Below the pieces are notes generated by a model that did no database searches, was not told where the DNA came from, and was given only the letters and a program-made list of their open reading frames with translations. From the NCBI GenBank assembly GCA_020524525.2, contig CP129018.1, positions 2,484,115 to 2,548,114 on the forward strand: a stretch of 64,000 nucleotides of DNA, written 5' to 3'. Positions within the stretch are counted from its first letter, which is position 1; each line of letters opens with the position of its first letter. The position numbers and the translations under genes are program-made. Origin of the DNA: Bacillus tianshenii. GTDB taxonomy: Bacteria > Bacillota > Bacilli > Bacillales > Bacillaceae_N. Shown here piece after piece: positions 32,175 through 43,558 of the stretch.

Positions 32175-34535
32175 TTATTTTAAGTCAGCAACCGTCGCAC
32201 CGCTTCCGCCTTCATTCATACCGCCGAGACGAATATTTTTTACTGAGCGGTGACCATTCAAGTAGTCATGCACCCCTTTACGAAGCGCTCCTGTTCCTTT
32301 ACCGTGAATAATCGTCACACTCGGATAGCCTGCTAACAGCGCGTCATCGATATATTTTTCCAGACGAAGCTGTGCATCTTCATAACGCTCACCGCGCAAA
32401 TCTAACTCAGGCTTAACGTGATAGTTTTTCCCTTTTACAGAAGCAAGCGGCTTCTTCTCAACCTGCTTCGGCGTGTTGATGAATTGAAGGTCCTCTGTTT
32501 TCACCTTCATTTTCATAATCCCGATTTGTACTTCGTATTCGTTGTTTCCTGTCTTAGAAATGATATGACCTTTCTGATTAAAGGTTAACACTTTCACTTC
32601 ATCACCAGGCATCAACTCTTTCTGCTGCTTCGCTTTCGGCTGTGCTTTTTTCTTTGATTTCTTCAGTTCAGGAGCAGCATCCTCTAGCTGCTTACGGGCT
32701 TCGATTAGTTCATGCTCTTTCACATCGGCATGCTTTTCTTGCTGAAGCTTTCTTAAGTTCTTAATAATCTCGTCTGCTTCGGCTTTCGCCTTCTTAACGG
32801 CCTGCTTCGCTTCTTGCTGTGCTTTCTCATACATCTCATCGCGCTCATCTTGAAAGGCAGCAAATTTTTCTTCTAAGTCGTGGCGAATCGTTTCCGCTTC
32901 TTCACGGAGACGAACGGTATCTTCCATTTCCGCTTCGGCGCGCTTCTTGCTTTCTTCTAGCGATGCAATCATATTCTCCACTTTATTTGATTCGGCGCTC
33001 ATATGGCTCTTCGCTTTGTCAATAATCGTATCAGCAAGGCCTAACCGTTTCGAAATCTCGAATGCATTACTGCGACCTGGAACGCCTAGAAGCAGACGGT
33101 ACGTTGGGCTCAATGTTTCTACATTAAACTCGACACTCGCATTCATAACGCCTTCTCGGTTATAACCATATGCCTTCAGCTCAGGATAATGGGTCGTCGC
33201 AACTACTCTCGCACCACGGTTATACACTTCATCAAGAAGTGCAATCGCCAGTGCAGCACCTTCCTGCGGGTCCGTCCCTGCCCCTAATTCATCAAACAGC
33301 ACTAACGACTCGTGATCCACTTTTTCTAAAATATCTACAATGTTCGTCATGTGGGAGGAAAACGTACTTAAGCTCTGCTCAATCGACTGTTCATCACCAA
33401 TATCAGCGTAAACTGCTTTAAAGACGGTCATTTTCGAGCCATCAAGAGCAGGAACCTGCAAGCCTGACTGTGCCATTAACGTCAATAAGCCAAGTGTTTT
33501 CAGCGTAACCGTTTTACCACCTGTGTTCGGTCCTGTAATGACAATTGTCGTAAAATCTTCGCCAAGCTCAATATCATTCGGCACCACTTCATCCACCGGA
33601 ATCAACGGGTGGCGCGCCTTCTTCAAATCAATTACCCCATCATTGTTCATTTCCGGTTTCGATGCCTTCATACTCTGACCGAAACGCGCCTTCGTGAACA
33701 TAAAGTCAAGCTCAGCTAAAATATCAACATTTACACGCAACGCATAAGCATCTTCGGCAACAAGCACTGTTAATTCTTGGAGGATTTTCTCGATTTCCTG
33801 CTTCTCCTGCACTCGTGCTTCCATCAGTTGATTGTTTAACGTCACCACTGACTGTGGCTCAATGAATAATGTCGCACCTGAAGATGACTGGTCATGCACC
33901 ATCCCACCGAACGCTGTGCGATATTCCTGCTTAACCGGCACAACATAGCGGTCATTTCGAATCGTTACAATGCTGTCAGACAGCATCTTTTGCGTTGATG
34001 ACGAGCGTGTAATGTTTTCAAGCTTTTCCCGGATACGCGATTCCGTTGTACGCAGCTTCGAACGAATCGAACGCAGACGGTCACTTGCACCGTCCATTAC
34101 GCCGCCGTTGTCATCAATGCAATTGTTAATGCTCCGCTCTAGTTCAACAAGTGTTTGCAGCTCATCAATATAGCCTTCCATAATCGGAAGCTCAATTTCC
34201 TCTTCAAGCATATTCAATACATACTGCTTCGCTTGGCGAGAGGCATAGATCGTACTCGAAATATCCAACAGCTCCCGCGCATTCAAAATCCCCCCGATTT
34301 CCGCCCGTTTGACACTAGGGCGAACATCAAAGATTCCACCAAGCGGAAAACTTCCTTTCAACCGTAAAACCTTCGCCGCTTCATCTGTCTTGGCTTGGGC
34401 ATCAATCACTTCTTCTAACTCATATGCAGGCTTCAACCGTTCTGCCTTTTCTTTTCCAAGAGATGAGGCAGCATACGTTTGAAGCTTTTCTTTTATTTTA
34501 TCGTATTCTAAGACGCGCATCACACGCTTAAACAC
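32175..34535 (-). CDS. mutS2: Endonuclease MutS2
   Basis: A 786-residue MutS homologue without the mismatch-recognition domain. The ATPase core has Walker A G-P-N-T-G-G-K-T near residue 335 and the [12 protein letters not shown] Walker B region. A long charged coiled coil (about 520-640) leads to a C-terminal Smr nuclease domain (710-786) with L-D-L-R-G-E-R and H-G-K-G-T-G-A-L-R. The family suppresses recombination and, in B. subtilis, helps rescue collided ribosomes. It is co-directional with polX upstream (26-base gap) and yshE downstream. Confidence 0.95.
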   Translation of the reverse strand: MFKRVMRVLEYDKIKEKLQTYAASSLGKEKAERLKPAYELEEVIDAQAKTDEAAKVLRLKGSFPLGGIFDVRPSVKRAEIGGILNARELLDISSTIYASRQAKQYVLNMLEEEIELPIMEGYIDELQTLVELERSINNCIDDNGGVMDGASDRLRSIRSKLRTTESRIREKLENITRSSSTQKMLSDSIVTIRNDRYVVPVKQEYRTAFGGMVHDQSSSGATLFIEPQSVVTLNNQLMEARVQEKQEIEKILQELTVLVAEDAYALRVNVDILAELDFMFTKARFGQSMKASKPEMNNDGVIDLKKARHPLIPVDEVVPNDIELGEDFTTIVITGPNTGGKTVTLKTLGLLTLMAQSGLQVPALDGSKMTVFKAVYADIGDEQSIEQSLSTFSSHMTNIVDILEKVDHESLVLFDELGAGTDPQEGAALAIALLDEVYNRGARVVATTHYPELKAYGYNREGVMNASVEFNVETLSPTYRLLLGVPGRSNAFEISKRLGLADTIIDKAKSHMSAESNKVENMIASLEESKKRAEAEMEDTVRLREEAETIRHDLEEKFAAFQDERDEMYEKAQQEAKQAVKKAKAEADEIIKNLRKLQQEKHADVKEHELIEARKQLEDAAPELKKSKKKAQPKAKQQKELMPGDEVKVLTFNQKGHIISKTGNNEYEVQIGIMKMKVKTEDLQFINTPKQVEKKPLASVKGKNYHVKPELDLRGERYEDAQLRLEKYIDDALLAGYPSVTIIHGKGTGALRKGVHDYLNGHRSVKNIRLGGMNEGGSGATVADLK

Positions 34536-34561
34536 GGCATAATCCTCCTTGTTCGTTCACT

Positions 34562-36286
34562 TTACGACTGCTCATGCCGCTTCAAAAAGCCGCGCAGTTC
34601 TTCAAGTTCCCACGTATTGATCACAGACTCCTTCTTCACCCACCCGCGGCGGGCTGCAGCTGTCCCGATTTCCATATGCCCGAGCATATCGATTCGATGA
34701 GCATCTGTATTAATAACGAGCTTCACGCCTGCATCCTGCGCCTTCTTCAGCCATTCTGCAGCTAAATCCAGGCGGTTCGGATTGGCATTCAACTCAAGTG
34801 CTGTATCTGTCTTTGCCGCTACTTCAATTAACATCTCTAAATCTACATCATAGCCCTCACGACGTCCAATTAACCGGCCTGTCGGATGAGCAATAATATC
34901 GACATGATGACTTTCTAGTGCATTTGTTAACCGCTCCATAATCGTTTCCCGCGGCTGTGAAAAGCTCGAATGAATCGACGCAATGACGATATCAAGCTCA
35001 CCTAGCATCTCATCATCATAATCCAACGTCCCATCAGGCAAAATATCCATCTCAACTCCTGATAAAATCGTAAAATCATCATATTTCTCATTCACTTGCT
35101 CGATTTCTTTCTTTTGTTTACGAAGCCGTTCTGCTGTCAGCCCATTCGCGACTTTCAAGTATTTCGAATGGTCGGTAATCGCAATATAGGAATAACCTCT
35201 TTCCCGTGCCGCTTCTGCCATCTCTTCAATCGAATATGCGCCATCACTCCAGGCTGTATGCATATGCAAATCACCGCGAATATCTTCTAACTGTACAGCT
35301 TCATATGGCTCTTTGAACACATCAAGCTCATCTGTTCCTTCTCTCATTTCCGGCGGAATAAATGCAAGCCCAAAATGCGCAAAGAATTCTTCCTCAGATG
35401 CAAAAGTAAGCACTTCCCCTGTCTCGTCCACTTCAACGCCATACTCACTAATCTTCTCGCCACGCGATTTCGCCAGCTGACGCATTTTCACATTATGGTC
35501 TTTTGAACCTGTGAAATGATGAAGTGTTGTCGCAAATGCTTCTGGTTCAATCAAACGAAAATCAACCGAAATGTCATAATCCCAATCCATTACAACAGAC
35601 ACCTTTGTATCTCCAGAAGCGATCACATCTGAAATACGATCAAGCGCTAGTATTTGTTCCCGAACATCTGCAGGTTTTGTTGTTGCAATAATAAAATCTA
35701 AATCCTTAATCGTTTCCCGAACCCTACGCAAGCTTCCTGCCCGTGAAAACTGTTCAATACCTGTCATTTCCTCAAGCTGTGCTTCAATCTTCTGTGCAAC
35801 CGGCAGCATAAACGCGATTGGCAAACGGTCTGGGCGGCTGCCGATATCTTCGATCGCAGCTAGAATCTTTTCCTCTGTTTTCTTTCCGAAGCCAGCTAGT
35901 GTCTGCACTTGATTGTCTTCACACGCCTTCTTCAAGCTTTCCATATCGGTCACGCCGAGCTGTTGATAGAGCTTGGCAATTTTCTTCCCCCCGAGACCAG
36001 GAAGCTTTAACAGCTGCAACAGTCCTTTCGGCAGTTCCTCAACAAGGTCTTCTAACGTCTCAGATGTGCCTGTTTCGACTACTTCTTGAATGACAGCAGC
36101 TGTTCCTTTACCAATGCCTTTCATTTTTGAGAAATCATCAATATCAGACAGGCTCCGGTCATCATTTTCTAACGCCTGCGCTGCTTTCCGATAGGCTGAC
36201 GTTTTGAAAGGATTTTCACCTTTTATCTCCATGTAAACTGCGATTGTTTCCAGTACTTTAATAACGTCTTTCTTGTTCGCTTTCAT
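34562..36286 (-). CDS. polX: DNA polymerase X with PHP domain
   Basis: A 574-residue family X repair polymerase. The N-terminal HhH region has G-I-G-K-G-T-A and L-P-G-L-G-G-K-K-I. The polymerase palm carries the D-L-D-F-I-I-A metal-binding Asp pair and D-Y-D-I-S-V-D-F. The C-terminal PHP nuclease domain begins near 340 with D-L-H-M-H-T-A-W-S-D-G. It fills short gaps in base-excision repair and has 3'-5' exonuclease activity in B. subtilis. Order and length match yshC/polX. Confidence 0.93.
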   Translation of the reverse strand: MKANKKDVIKVLETIAVYMEIKGENPFKTSAYRKAAQALENDDRSLSDIDDFSKMKGIGKGTAAVIQEVVETGTSETLEDLVEELPKGLLQLLKLPGLGGKKIAKLYQQLGVTDMESLKKACEDNQVQTLAGFGKKTEEKILAAIEDIGSRPDRLPIAFMLPVAQKIEAQLEEMTGIEQFSRAGSLRRVRETIKDLDFIIATTKPADVREQILALDRISDVIASGDTKVSVVMDWDYDISVDFRLIEPEAFATTLHHFTGSKDHNVKMRQLAKSRGEKISEYGVEVDETGEVLTFASEEEFFAHFGLAFIPPEMREGTDELDVFKEPYEAVQLEDIRGDLHMHTAWSDGAYSIEEMAEAARERGYSYIAITDHSKYLKVANGLTAERLRKQKKEIEQVNEKYDDFTILSGVEMDILPDGTLDYDDEMLGELDIVIASIHSSFSQPRETIMERLTNALESHHVDIIAHPTGRLIGRREGYDVDLEMLIEVAAKTDTALELNANPNRLDLAAEWLKKAQDAGVKLVINTDAHRIDMLGHMEIGTAAARRGWVKKESVINTWELEELRGFLKRHEQS

Positions 36287-36356
36287 CTTTTACACCACCA
36301 TCCTAACGGTTAAAAAACTTCTCCTATCGATTGGAGAAGTTTTGCTAAATTGCTTA

Positions 36357-36920
36357 TCATGTTTGCTTCGTAAAGCTCGTCACACCGTAGTGCTCAAACC
36401 ATAAGTCTTTTAGTTTCTCGGAAAAGACTGGTGTATGCTCGACCATCCCTTGTGCCAGCACTGATTGATTCAATGCTGTCTGCACAGATTCAAGCGGCAC
36501 TAACGCCCCTACGTATAGCAAAAAGAATAAAAATAAATAGACTTCAACAAGGCCAAGTGCTCCACCAAGCCAGCCGTTGACTGTACTTAGCAGCGGCAAG
36601 TCAGCAAGGAAATCAAGCATCGTGCCGATAATCTGCATCACAATCTTAGTCCCGAAGAAAAGAATCGCAAATGAAATAGCACGATAATACGCCATCTCTG
36701 CATTCACTGTATCTAATAATAACGTTAGCGATGTATCTTCAGGCAAATTCGGGTACGGAATCCACAAACGAACGTGCGGCGTTAAATCGTCAAAATACAT
36801 ATACGCCACAACGAACGATAAGATGAAACCAACGATATGTACAATTTGCAGGACAAAGCCGCGCTGAAACCCGACAAAAAAACCGCCTGCTAATAAAATC
36901 AAAATAATCAAATCAACCAT
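36357..36920 (-). CDS. CvpA family membrane protein
   Basis: A 187-residue protein with four predicted spans, equivalent to B. subtilis YshB. The start M-V-D-L-I-I-L-I-L-L-A-G-G-F-F-V-G-F and a Gly-rich R-G-F region are typical of the CvpA/colicin V production family, whose role is not defined here. It follows zapA by four bases and so is translated from the same message. Confidence 0.85.
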   Translation of the reverse strand: MVDLIILILLAGGFFVGFQRGFVLQIVHIVGFILSFVVAYMYFDDLTPHVRLWIPYPNLPEDTSLTLLLDTVNAEMAYYRAISFAILFFGTKIVMQIIGTMLDFLADLPLLSTVNGWLGGALGLVEVYLFLFFLLYVGALVPLESVQTALNQSVLAQGMVEHTPVFSEKLKDLWFEHYGVTSFTKQT

Positions 36921-36924
36921 TGTA

Positions 36925-37188
36925 TTAGTTTTCCTTTTCTTTCTCGTATTTCGCCTTTAATTTCTCATAATCATTTTGTAATTTCACATAATCATGTACA
37001 ATATTCACAGCAGTCAATACTGCAAGCTTGTTTGTATCGAGGTAAGGGTTCATTTCATTAATCTCTCGCATTTTGCCGTCCACCATGCTTGCAACCATGC
37101 GGACCCGGCTTGAATCCTCATCCCCAACTATTGTATATTGTTGACCATATATATCAACCGTAGTTCGCGTTTTTTTATCCCCTGACAC
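36925..37188 (-). CDS. zapA: Cell division protein ZapA
   Basis: An 87-residue protein that binds FtsZ and promotes Z-ring bundling. It matches B. subtilis Zap[15 protein letters not shown], then [15 protein letters not shown] and a C-terminal coiled coil. The start is GTG at 37188 after GGGGGC. It is the first gene of zapA-cvpA-polX-mutS2-yshE and divergent from rnhC. Confidence 0.92.
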   Translation of the reverse strand: MSGDKKTRTTVDIYGQQYTIVGDEDSSRVRMVASMVDGKMREINEMNPYLDTNKLAVLTAVNIVHDYVKLQNDYEKLKAKYEKEKEN

Positions 37189-37411
37189 CTAAGAAAGCCC
37201 CCTTGTTCTTAAGATACCGTTCAAAAAGATCGATTAAAAGAGGACTAAAGATAAATATCTCTGTCGAATTTCTTTTTGAACAACGCATAAGAATCCTATT
37301 ATTTATGATAACATGAAGCATCTGCTTTTCAAAACATTTAGATAGAAAAGGAACGGACGCTTTTTCCTGTTTCGTTCAGCTGTCCGGGTCATTAAGAAAG
37401 GATGTCTAATT

Positions 37412-38335
37412 ATGTCGAATGCCGTTATTCAAGCATCAACAAGTGTGCTCACAAAAATGCAGGCACATTACGCTAAATACATACAACCGAAACAACCTCA
37501 AGGAAGTGTCTTCACTGCAAAGCCACCTGGCTGTACAATTACCGCCTACAAATCAGGAAAAGTACTGTTTCAAGGACAAAATGCTGAAGCGGAATCTGCC
37601 AAGTGGGGTACAGCGCTTGAGAAGAAAACAAAAAAGCCGAAAGCAACGTCACAATATGCTCCGCCATCTGACATTGCGAGTCAATCAATTATCGGCTCTG
37701 ATGAAGTGGGCACTGGTGATTATTTCGGACCGATGACAGTGGTCGCTGCCTACATTTCCACTGACAATATGGACTGGCTAAAGAAGCTCGGTGTCCGTGA
37801 TTCTAAGCACCTTAATGATACACAAATTGAAGAGATCGCCAAGGTGATTATGCCGCTTATCCCGCACAGCCTGCTCATTCTTCATAATGAAAAATACAAT
37901 GAGCTGCAAGCAACAGGAATGACTCAGGGCAAAATGAAGGCGCTGCTTCACAACCAAGCGATCAACCATGTCGTCAAAAAAATCGGCGATGCCTCGCTGG
38001 ACGGCATCCTTATCGATCAGTTTGTACAGCCTGATACGTATTTCAAACATATCACAGGGAAAAAGCGTGAATGGCGTGATCCGATTTATTTCAGCACACA
38101 AGCAGAGGGTGTACATCTATCTGTCGCAGCCGCATCGATTATTGCCCGCTATGTATTTGTGAAGGAATTCGAAAAGCTCAGCCTCCAAGCAGGCTTCACG
38201 CTTCCAAAAGGAGCCGGCCCACAAGTAGACAAAGCAGCTGCACGCCTAATCAAGCAGCATGGGGAAAAAGCGCTTTCAAAATTTACAAAAGTCCACTTTG
38301 CTAACACTGAAAAAGCAAGGCGGTTAGTTCGTTAA
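37412..38335 (+). CDS. rnhC: Ribonuclease HIII
   Basis: The 307-residue RNase H cleaves RNA in RNA-DNA hybrids. The N-terminal ~85 residues are the TBP-like substrate-binding domain. The catalytic domain begins with I-I-G-S-D-E-V-G-T-G-D-Y-F-G-P, with metal ligands Asp97 and Glu98, and V-R-D-S-K-H carries a further conserved Asp. It is monocistronic and convergent with pheT. Confidence 0.95.
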   Translation: MSNAVIQASTSVLTKMQAHYAKYIQPKQPQGSVFTAKPPGCTITAYKSGKVLFQGQNAEAESAKWGTALEKKTKKPKATSQYAPPSDIASQSIIGSDEVGTGDYFGPMTVVAAYISTDNMDWLKKLGVRDSKHLNDTQIEEIAKVIMPLIPHSLLILHNEKYNELQATGMTQGKMKALLHNQAINHVVKKIGDASLDGILIDQFVQPDTYFKHITGKKREWRDPIYFSTQAEGVHLSVAAASIIARYVFVKEFEKLSLQAGFTLPKGAGPQVDKAAARLIKQHGEKALSKFTKVHFANTEKARRLVR

Positions 38336-38387
38336 GAGGTTTCTAACACTATTCGTAAGCTACGTTGATCTAGTGTCCACTATAAAG

Positions 38388-38425
38388 AAAGCAGGTGCTC
38401 CCGAATGTGGGTGCACCTGCTTTTT
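38388..38425. terminator. Bidirectional terminator between rnhC and pheT
   Basis: An 11-bp stem AAAGCAGGTGC/GCACCTGCTTT with a 14-base loop and T tails on both strands. Confidence 0.9.
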
Positions 38426-38433
38426 TTCAATAT

Positions 38434-40860
38434 TTAACCGCGCAATTGTGCACCAAGCTTTTCTTCTACAGCTTTTAGCACACCTTCGTGGACTTTTGTT
38501 ACTTCTTCGTCTGTTAATGTTTTTTCCGGGTCAAAGTAGCGAAGTGAGAATGCAAGTGATTTCTTGCCTGCTTCTAAGTGTTCGCCTTTGTATAAGTCAA
38601 AGATTGATACTTCCTTCAACAGCTTACCGCCTGCTTCTTTAATGACAGCTTTGACGTCATCTGCTGGTACGTTTTCATCTAAAACAAGCGCAATATCGCG
38701 TGAAATTGATGGGAAACGCGGGATTGGTTCGTAATGAACCTCTTCCGTATCAGCGTTCAACAGCTTCTCAAGTGACAGTTCGAATACATATGTTTCATTC
38801 AAATCAAGTTCATTTTGTGCCTGTGGATGAACTTGACCAACAAAGCCAAGGTATTCATTGTCAAGTAAGATTTCCGCTGTGCGGCCAGGGTGCATTCCGT
38901 CCTTGTTCATTGCTTTAAACGTAATACGTTCGTTCACACCAAGCTCAGCGAATAAGCCTTCAAGCACACCTTTTGCAACGAAGAAATCAACTACCTTCTT
39001 CTCTCCTTGCCATTGGTTCATATGCCAGATACCCGTGAATGCACCAGCGAGGCGCTCTGTTTCCGTCGGCTGTTTCGTTACTTCCTTCTCACCTGACAAG
39101 TACACACCGCCGATTTCAAATACAGACACACTGTCAATCCGACGTGCTTTGTTATAGCTTAATACTTCAAGCAAGTGCGGTACAACGCTTAAGCGAAGCG
39201 TGCTGCGTTCTTCACTCATCGGCATTGCTAAGCGGACAGGCTCAGCTGTAATTGTTTCATCCTTGTATTGATGAACTTTTTCTTCACTTGTAAGTGAGTA
39301 CGTAATCGTTTCATAGAGTCCTGCACCTTCAAGGTAACGTCGTACTTTGCGGCGATTTTGCTGATAAGGTGTCAGGCGGCCTGGTGTGAATTCACTAACA
39401 GGCAGTGTGATTGGCAAGTTATCATAGCCATACAGACGAGCCACTTCTTCAATTAAATCTTCTTCAATTGTAATGTCCCAACGACGCGACGGAACAGTTA
39501 CCGTAAAAGTACCGTTATCTTCGTTGTATTCAAATTGTAGACGGTCAAAGATTGCCGCTACCTCTGATGTGCTTAACGCTGTACCAAGCACTTTATTAAT
39601 ACGTTCAACAGTAATCGAAACCGTTGTCGTCGTTTGTTGTAGGTGGTTCACTTCCACACGTCCTTGAAGCACTTCACCGCCGGCAAGCTCTGCCATTAAT
39701 TGCGCAGCGCGGTCAGCGGCTAGTGGAGCACGATTTACATCCACACCTTTTTCATAACGTGCGCTCGCTTCACTTCGTAAGCCATGGTCTTTCGAAGCCG
39801 TACGGATACGCTGTGCGTCAAAGATTGCTGACTCAATTAATACATTTACCGTGTCACTGCCAACCTCTGAATCAGCACCGCCCATTACACCAGCAAGTGC
39901 AACAGGTTCTTTGCCGTTCGTAATCACTAAATGCTCATCTGTTAATGTACGTTCTTCATCATCAAGCGTTGTCAGCTTCTCACCTTGTTTCGCGCGGCGG
40001 ACGACAACTTCCTTTGAATCGAAACGATCATAATCGAATGCATGAAGCGGCTGACCGTACTCAAGTAAAATGAAGTTCGTAATATCAACGATGTTGCTGT
40101 TTGGACGAATGCCCGCAGCCATCAAGTAGTTTTGCAGCCACATTGGTGATGGACCGATTTTCACGTTTTTCACGATACGTGCTGCATAATACGGGTTATC
40201 TTCAGGTGCTTCAATTTTTACCTCAATGTAGTCAGAAGCAGGCTCGCTCTGCTCTTCGACAGCTGTGTTTGGAAGCTTTACGTCTTTGCCTAGGATTGCC
40301 GCTACTTCATACGCAACACCAAGCATGCTTAAGCAGTCTGCACGGTTTGGTGTTAAGCCAAGCTCAAGCACCTGATCATGAAGGTTTAAGTATTCAAGTG
40401 CATCAGAACCAACTTCTACATCACCCGGGAAGACGAAGATTCCGTCTGCGAATTCTTTTGCAACAAGCTTGCTTTCGATGCCAAGCTCCTGAAGTGAACA
40501 GATCATGCCGTGCGACGCTTCACCGCGTAGTTTTGCTTTTTTGATTTTGAAGTTGCCTGGTAAGACAGCGCCAACCTTAGCAACAGCAACGTGCTGACCT
40601 GCCGCTACGTTCGGTGCACCACAAATGATTTGTACAGGTTCTTCTTCACCAATATCGACTGTGCAGACATTTAATTTATCCGCATTTGGATGCTGGTTAC
40701 ATTCTTTCACATAACCGATGACGACATTTTTAATACCTTTGTTTAATGCTTCAACCGCTTCTACTTCAATACCAGTTCGAGTAATTTTCTCAGCTAAGTC
40801 TTCTGCAGAAATGCCGTCTAATTCGACATATTGCTGCAGCCAGTTATAAGATACGTACAC
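38434..40860 (-). CDS. pheT: Phenylalanyl-tRNA synthetase beta subunit
   Basis: The 808-residue beta subunit pairs with PheS as an alpha2-beta2 enzyme. The N-terminal tRNA-binding (EMAP-like) domain has [16 protein letters not shown]3/B4 editing domain and B5 repeats follow; the C-terminus is the anticodon-binding fold. It follows pheS by 15 bases and is controlled by the same T-box. Confidence 0.96.
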   Translation of the reverse strand: MYVSYNWLQQYVELDGISAEDLAEKITRTGIEVEAVEALNKGIKNVVIGYVKECNQHPNADKLNVCTVDIGEEEPVQIICGAPNVAAGQHVAVAKVGAVLPGNFKIKKAKLRGEASHGMICSLQELGIESKLVAKEFADGIFVFPGDVEVGSDALEYLNLHDQVLELGLTPNRADCLSMLGVAYEVAAILGKDVKLPNTAVEEQSEPASDYIEVKIEAPEDNPYYAARIVKNVKIGPSPMWLQNYLMAAGIRPNSNIVDITNFILLEYGQPLHAFDYDRFDSKEVVVRRAKQGEKLTTLDDEERTLTDEHLVITNGKEPVALAGVMGGADSEVGSDTVNVLIESAIFDAQRIRTASKDHGLRSEASARYEKGVDVNRAPLAADRAAQLMAELAGGEVLQGRVEVNHLQQTTTTVSITVERINKVLGTALSTSEVAAIFDRLQFEYNEDNGTFTVTVPSRRWDITIEEDLIEEVARLYGYDNLPITLPVSEFTPGRLTPYQQNRRKVRRYLEGAGLYETITYSLTSEEKVHQYKDETITAEPVRLAMPMSEERSTLRLSVVPHLLEVLSYNKARRIDSVSVFEIGGVYLSGEKEVTKQPTETERLAGAFTGIWHMNQWQGEKKVVDFFVAKGVLEGLFAELGVNERITFKAMNKDGMHPGRTAEILLDNEYLGFVGQVHPQAQNELDLNETYVFELSLEKLLNADTEEVHYEPIPRFPSISRDIALVLDENVPADDVKAVIKEAGGKLLKEVSIFDLYKGEHLEAGKKSLAFSLRYFDPEKTLTDEEVTKVHEGVLKAVEEKLGAQLRG

Positions 40861-40875
40861 TTCGACACCCTCCTA

Positions 40876-41910
40876 TTACGCGCGTTTAAATTGTTTTAAG
40901 AAACGAACATCATTTGTATAGAAATGACGAATATCATCAATACCGTACTTTAACATCGCAATCCGCTCCGGACCCATTCCGAACGCAAAGCCTGTATATT
41001 TCTTCGAATCGTAGCCGGCCATCTCCAATACATTTGGATGAACCATACCAGCGCCGAGAATTTCAATCCAGCCTGTGCCTTTACATACGTTACAGCCTTT
41101 CCCTCCGCACATTCCACAAGATACGTCAACTTCAACAGACGGCTCTGTAAATGGGAAGAAGCTCGGGCGTAAGCGAATTTCACGCTCAGAACCGAACATG
41201 TGCTTCGCGAACGCATCTAATGTTCCTTTCAAGTCACTCATTCGTACATTTTCATCAACAACTAAGCCTTCAATCTGTGTAAACTGATGAGAATGTGTTG
41301 CGTCATCTGTATCACGGCGATATACCTTACCAGGGCAAATGATTTTCACAGGACCTTTACCTTGATTCTTTTCCATTGTACGTGCCTGGACAGGAGACGT
41401 ATGCGTGCGCATTAACAGCTCTTCCGTTATGTAAAAGGAATCCTGCATATCACGCGCAGGGTGACCTTTCGGCAGATTCAACGCCTCGAAGTTGTAATAG
41501 TCCTGCTCAACCTCTGGGCCTTCAGCAACCTCATAGCCCATATTCAAGAACAAGTCTTCAATCTCTTCGATAACCGCTGTTAATGGATGATGATTCCCTT
41601 GCTCAACAGGACGTCCTGGAAGTGTCACATCAATTGTTTCTTGTGCCAGCTTCTTTTCCACCGCTTCTTTCTCAAGCTGTGTTTGCTTCTCATCCACTGC
41701 TGTTGCGATTGCTTCACGCACCTCATTAGCAGCCTGCCCAATCTTCGGGCGCTCCTCCTTCGAAAGCTTCCCCATACCCCGAAGCACTTCCGTAATCGGG
41801 CCTTTCTTTCCTAAGTATGAAACACGGATATCCTGCAGTGCTTTCAGATCAGCAGCATCTTTTACTTTTTGCAGCGCTTCATCACGAAGCTCATTCAAAC
41901 GATCTAGCAT
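40876..41910 (-). CDS. pheS: Phenylalanyl-tRNA synthetase alpha subunit
   Basis: The 344-residue catalytic subunit of class II PheRS. It shows [13 protein letters not shown] near 27-39, the motif 2 region [13 protein letters not shown] and motif 3 [11 protein letters not shown]. The ATG at 41910 is chosen over the one at 41919 because GGAGGA directly abuts the first ATG and is 9 bases from the second; this also matches the length of B. subtilis PheS. A Phe T-box precedes it. Confidence 0.96.
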   Translation of the reverse strand: MLDRLNELRDEALQKVKDAADLKALQDIRVSYLGKKGPITEVLRGMGKLSKEERPKIGQAANEVREAIATAVDEKQTQLEKEAVEKKLAQETIDVTLPGRPVEQGNHHPLTAVIEEIEDLFLNMGYEVAEGPEVEQDYYNFEALNLPKGHPARDMQDSFYITEELLMRTHTSPVQARTMEKNQGKGPVKIICPGKVYRRDTDDATHSHQFTQIEGLVVDENVRMSDLKGTLDAFAKHMFGSEREIRLRPSFFPFTEPSVEVDVSCGMCGGKGCNVCKGTGWIEILGAGMVHPNVLEMAGYDSKKYTGFAFGMGPERIAMLKYGIDDIRHFYTNDVRFLKQFKRA

Positions 41911-41984
41911 CTTTGCCATTCCTCCTTTGATTTGAAAAACATTTCAGGCGGTGTGAGCGCAGCTCCGCCAACTTTCCATAGAAA

Positions 41985-42275
41985 ATAAAAAAACTCCGCC
42001 CCTAATGAAAGGGACGAAGTGTAGTATCGCGGTACCACCCTTTTTAACAACAAGCAAAAGGATACCTGCTGTTCGCTCAATTACGATAACGACTGTTGTA
42101 TCAGCCGGGGCACCTTTACTTGCGTTAATCAAGGTCCAAGTGCCAGCTCCGAAGTGAATTCAGCTGCTTCTTCCATAGAAACGCTCTCAGTCTGTGGCGC
42201 TTCTTCCCTGAATGGCGAGCTTCAGCTTACTACTCTTCATCACTGCTTTTTAAGGAACTATTCGATTATTAACGT
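41985..42275 (-). ncRNA. T-box leader of pheST (Phe specifier)
   Basis: The T-box sequence AGGGTGGTACCGCG reads on the minus strand at about 42028-42041. A terminator follows (ACTTCGTCCC... pairing with ...GGGGCGGAGT, then TTTTTT). The stem I segment includes GATGAAGAGTAGTA, and a specifier TTC followed by A is in G-A-A-TTC-A-C-T-T-C-G-G-A-G. Uncharged tRNA-Phe would favour antitermination. The gap to ysgA is explained by this leader and its promoter. Confidence 0.93.
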
Positions 42276-42304
42276 ATTATAGTATAACACAGCTTGAACA
42301 GCAA
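42276..42304 (-). promoter_or_regulatory. Sigma-A promoter of pheST
   Basis: On the minus strand TTGCTG, 17 bases, TATAAT, placed directly upstream of the T-box. Confidence 0.8.
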
Positions 42305-42325
42305 CTGTAGACGAAATTTTGGGCA

Positions 42326-43084
42326 TTAGCCGCGTAAATGATAGAGCAGAACACCGCAAGCAATTGCTACGTTTAATGACTCCGCATGACCGTGAATCGG
42401 CACGTACAGGTTTTGCGTCGTTTGCTCTAATAAGGCAGGCTGAACGCCACTTCCTTCATTGCCGACGATTAAGGCAAACGACTCTGGCGCCTCAATTTCT
42501 GCATAAGGAACAGCGTTGTCAAGCGCACTCCCAAAGACAGGTACATCTGCTTCTCTCAGCCGATCTACCCACTCACTAAGATTTCCTTTTATAACAGGTA
42601 GATGAAAGAGCGAGCCCTGTGTTGAACGGATGACTTTGCTGTTATAAAGGTCAGCACAGCCTTCACCCGCAATGACGCCATCAAGCCCAACTGCATCTGC
42701 TGTACGAATGAGTGTGCCTAGGTTTCCAGGGTCTTGCACCCCATCCACAAGCAGCAGCTTTGTGCCATCTAGCTTCACACCCACTTCATCACTGTTCATT
42801 TTACAAACAGCTGCGATGCCCTGCGGTGTTTTTGTATCACTTACTGCCTTCATGACGTCCTTGCTGACAAGGTACACCTCTGTATTCACATTTTGCAAAA
42901 ACGACGGAATCTCTTGATCGTCCTGAACTAAAATCGCTTCAAATGGGACATTGTATGTAGCAGCTTCTTCAACAAGGTGTGCCCCTTCAATTAAGTAGCT
43001 CTTACTGTCTTCTCGATGTTTCTTTTGATGCAAGCTTTTCCAATGCTTGACATGGTTATTCTTTGCCGACTGAATATGTTTCAA
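42326..43084 (-). CDS. ysgA: SpoU/TrmH-family RNA 2'-O-methyltransferase
   Basis: A 252-residue SPOUT methyltransferase matching B. subtilis YsgA. The N-terminal substrate-binding segment has F-L-I-E-G-x-H-L-V-E-E type features (Y-L-I-E-G-A-H-L-V-E-E-A). The C-terminal knot carries D-P-G-N-L-G-T-L-I-R-T-A-D-A, I-V-G-N-E-G-S-G-V and L-N-V-A-I-A-C-G-V. TTG at 43084 is preferred because it matches the B. subtilis N-terminus and follows AGGTGGAG; GTG at 43093 is an alternative. The target nucleotide is not known. Confidence 0.9.
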   Translation of the reverse strand: MKHIQSAKNNHVKHWKSLHQKKHREDSKSYLIEGAHLVEEAATYNVPFEAILVQDDQEIPSFLQNVNTEVYLVSKDVMKAVSDTKTPQGIAAVCKMNSDEVGVKLDGTKLLLVDGVQDPGNLGTLIRTADAVGLDGVIAGEGCADLYNSKVIRSTQGSLFHLPVIKGNLSEWVDRLREADVPVFGSALDNAVPYAEIEAPESFALIVGNEGSGVQPALLEQTTQNLYVPIHGHAESLNVAIACGVLLYHLRG

Positions 43085-43174
43085 GGTCTCCACCTATCTT
43101 TCCTTACATATAAAAAATACTTTTTGCTAAACCTAAGTTTACGCTTCAACAGAACTTAAGTGAGGTGATATGTA

Positions 43175-43396
43175 ATGAATCTTAACTTGCGCAATGCCAT
43201 CATATCAAATGTGGCTGACAACTCCAAGCAGCAGCTAGAAGCAACAATTGTCGATGCAATTCAAAGCAATCAAGAAAAGATGCTTCCTGGTCTTGGCGTA
43301 TTGTTTGAACTCATTTGGCAAAACTCGAATGAAAAAGAACAAGAAGAAATGCTAGATGCTTTAAAAAGCGCTCTTTCCACTCAGCAAAGAGCATAA
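43175..43396 (+). CDS. sspI: Small acid-soluble spore protein I
   Basis: A 73-residue minor spore protein, synthesised in the forespore. It matches SspI throughout: [22 protein letters not shown] and [12 protein letters not shown]. It stands divergent from ysgA, as in B. subtilis, with a strong terminator. I could not point to a convincing sigma-G promoter. Confidence 0.95.
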   Translation: MNLNLRNAIISNVADNSKQQLEATIVDAIQSNQEKMLPGLGVLFELIWQNSNEKEQEEMLDALKSALSTQQRA

Positions 43397-43397
43397 G

Positions 43398-43432
43398 AAA
43401 ACTCCCACAGCCTTATGGTTGTGGGAGTTTTT
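43398..43432 (+). terminator. Terminator of sspI
   Basis: A stem AAAACTCCCACA with its complement at 43420-43431, about 10-base loop, T-rich tail, right after the stop. Confidence 0.92.
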
Positions 43433-43442
43433 GCTTTTGACC

Positions 43443-43555
43443 AGCTGCGAAAGCCAAATCGTCGGGCTGCTTCGCTTCTTCTGTCGAAGGTAAAGAGCGA
43501 CCTTCTCTGTCAGAAGCTCCACCAGCCGATCGATTTAAGCGGGCTTTCTCCGCAT
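43443..43555. repeat. Fold-back structured intergenic element
   Basis: Outer imperfect arms (TGCGAAAGCC..AAATCG.TCGG-GCTG from 43446, inverted at 43521-43555) and nested inner arms (CTTCTTCTGTCGAAGGT against ACCTTCTCTGTCAGAAG) give a long hairpin, just downstream of the ysdC stop. It holds no ORF. It could be a dispersed repeat or a structured 3' end. Confidence 0.5.
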
Positions 43556-43558
43556 TTC

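Noticed and set aside
41944-42132. Minus-strand ORF of about 62 codons upstream of pheS
   Set aside because: It lies wholly within the T-box leader and has no ribosome-binding site.
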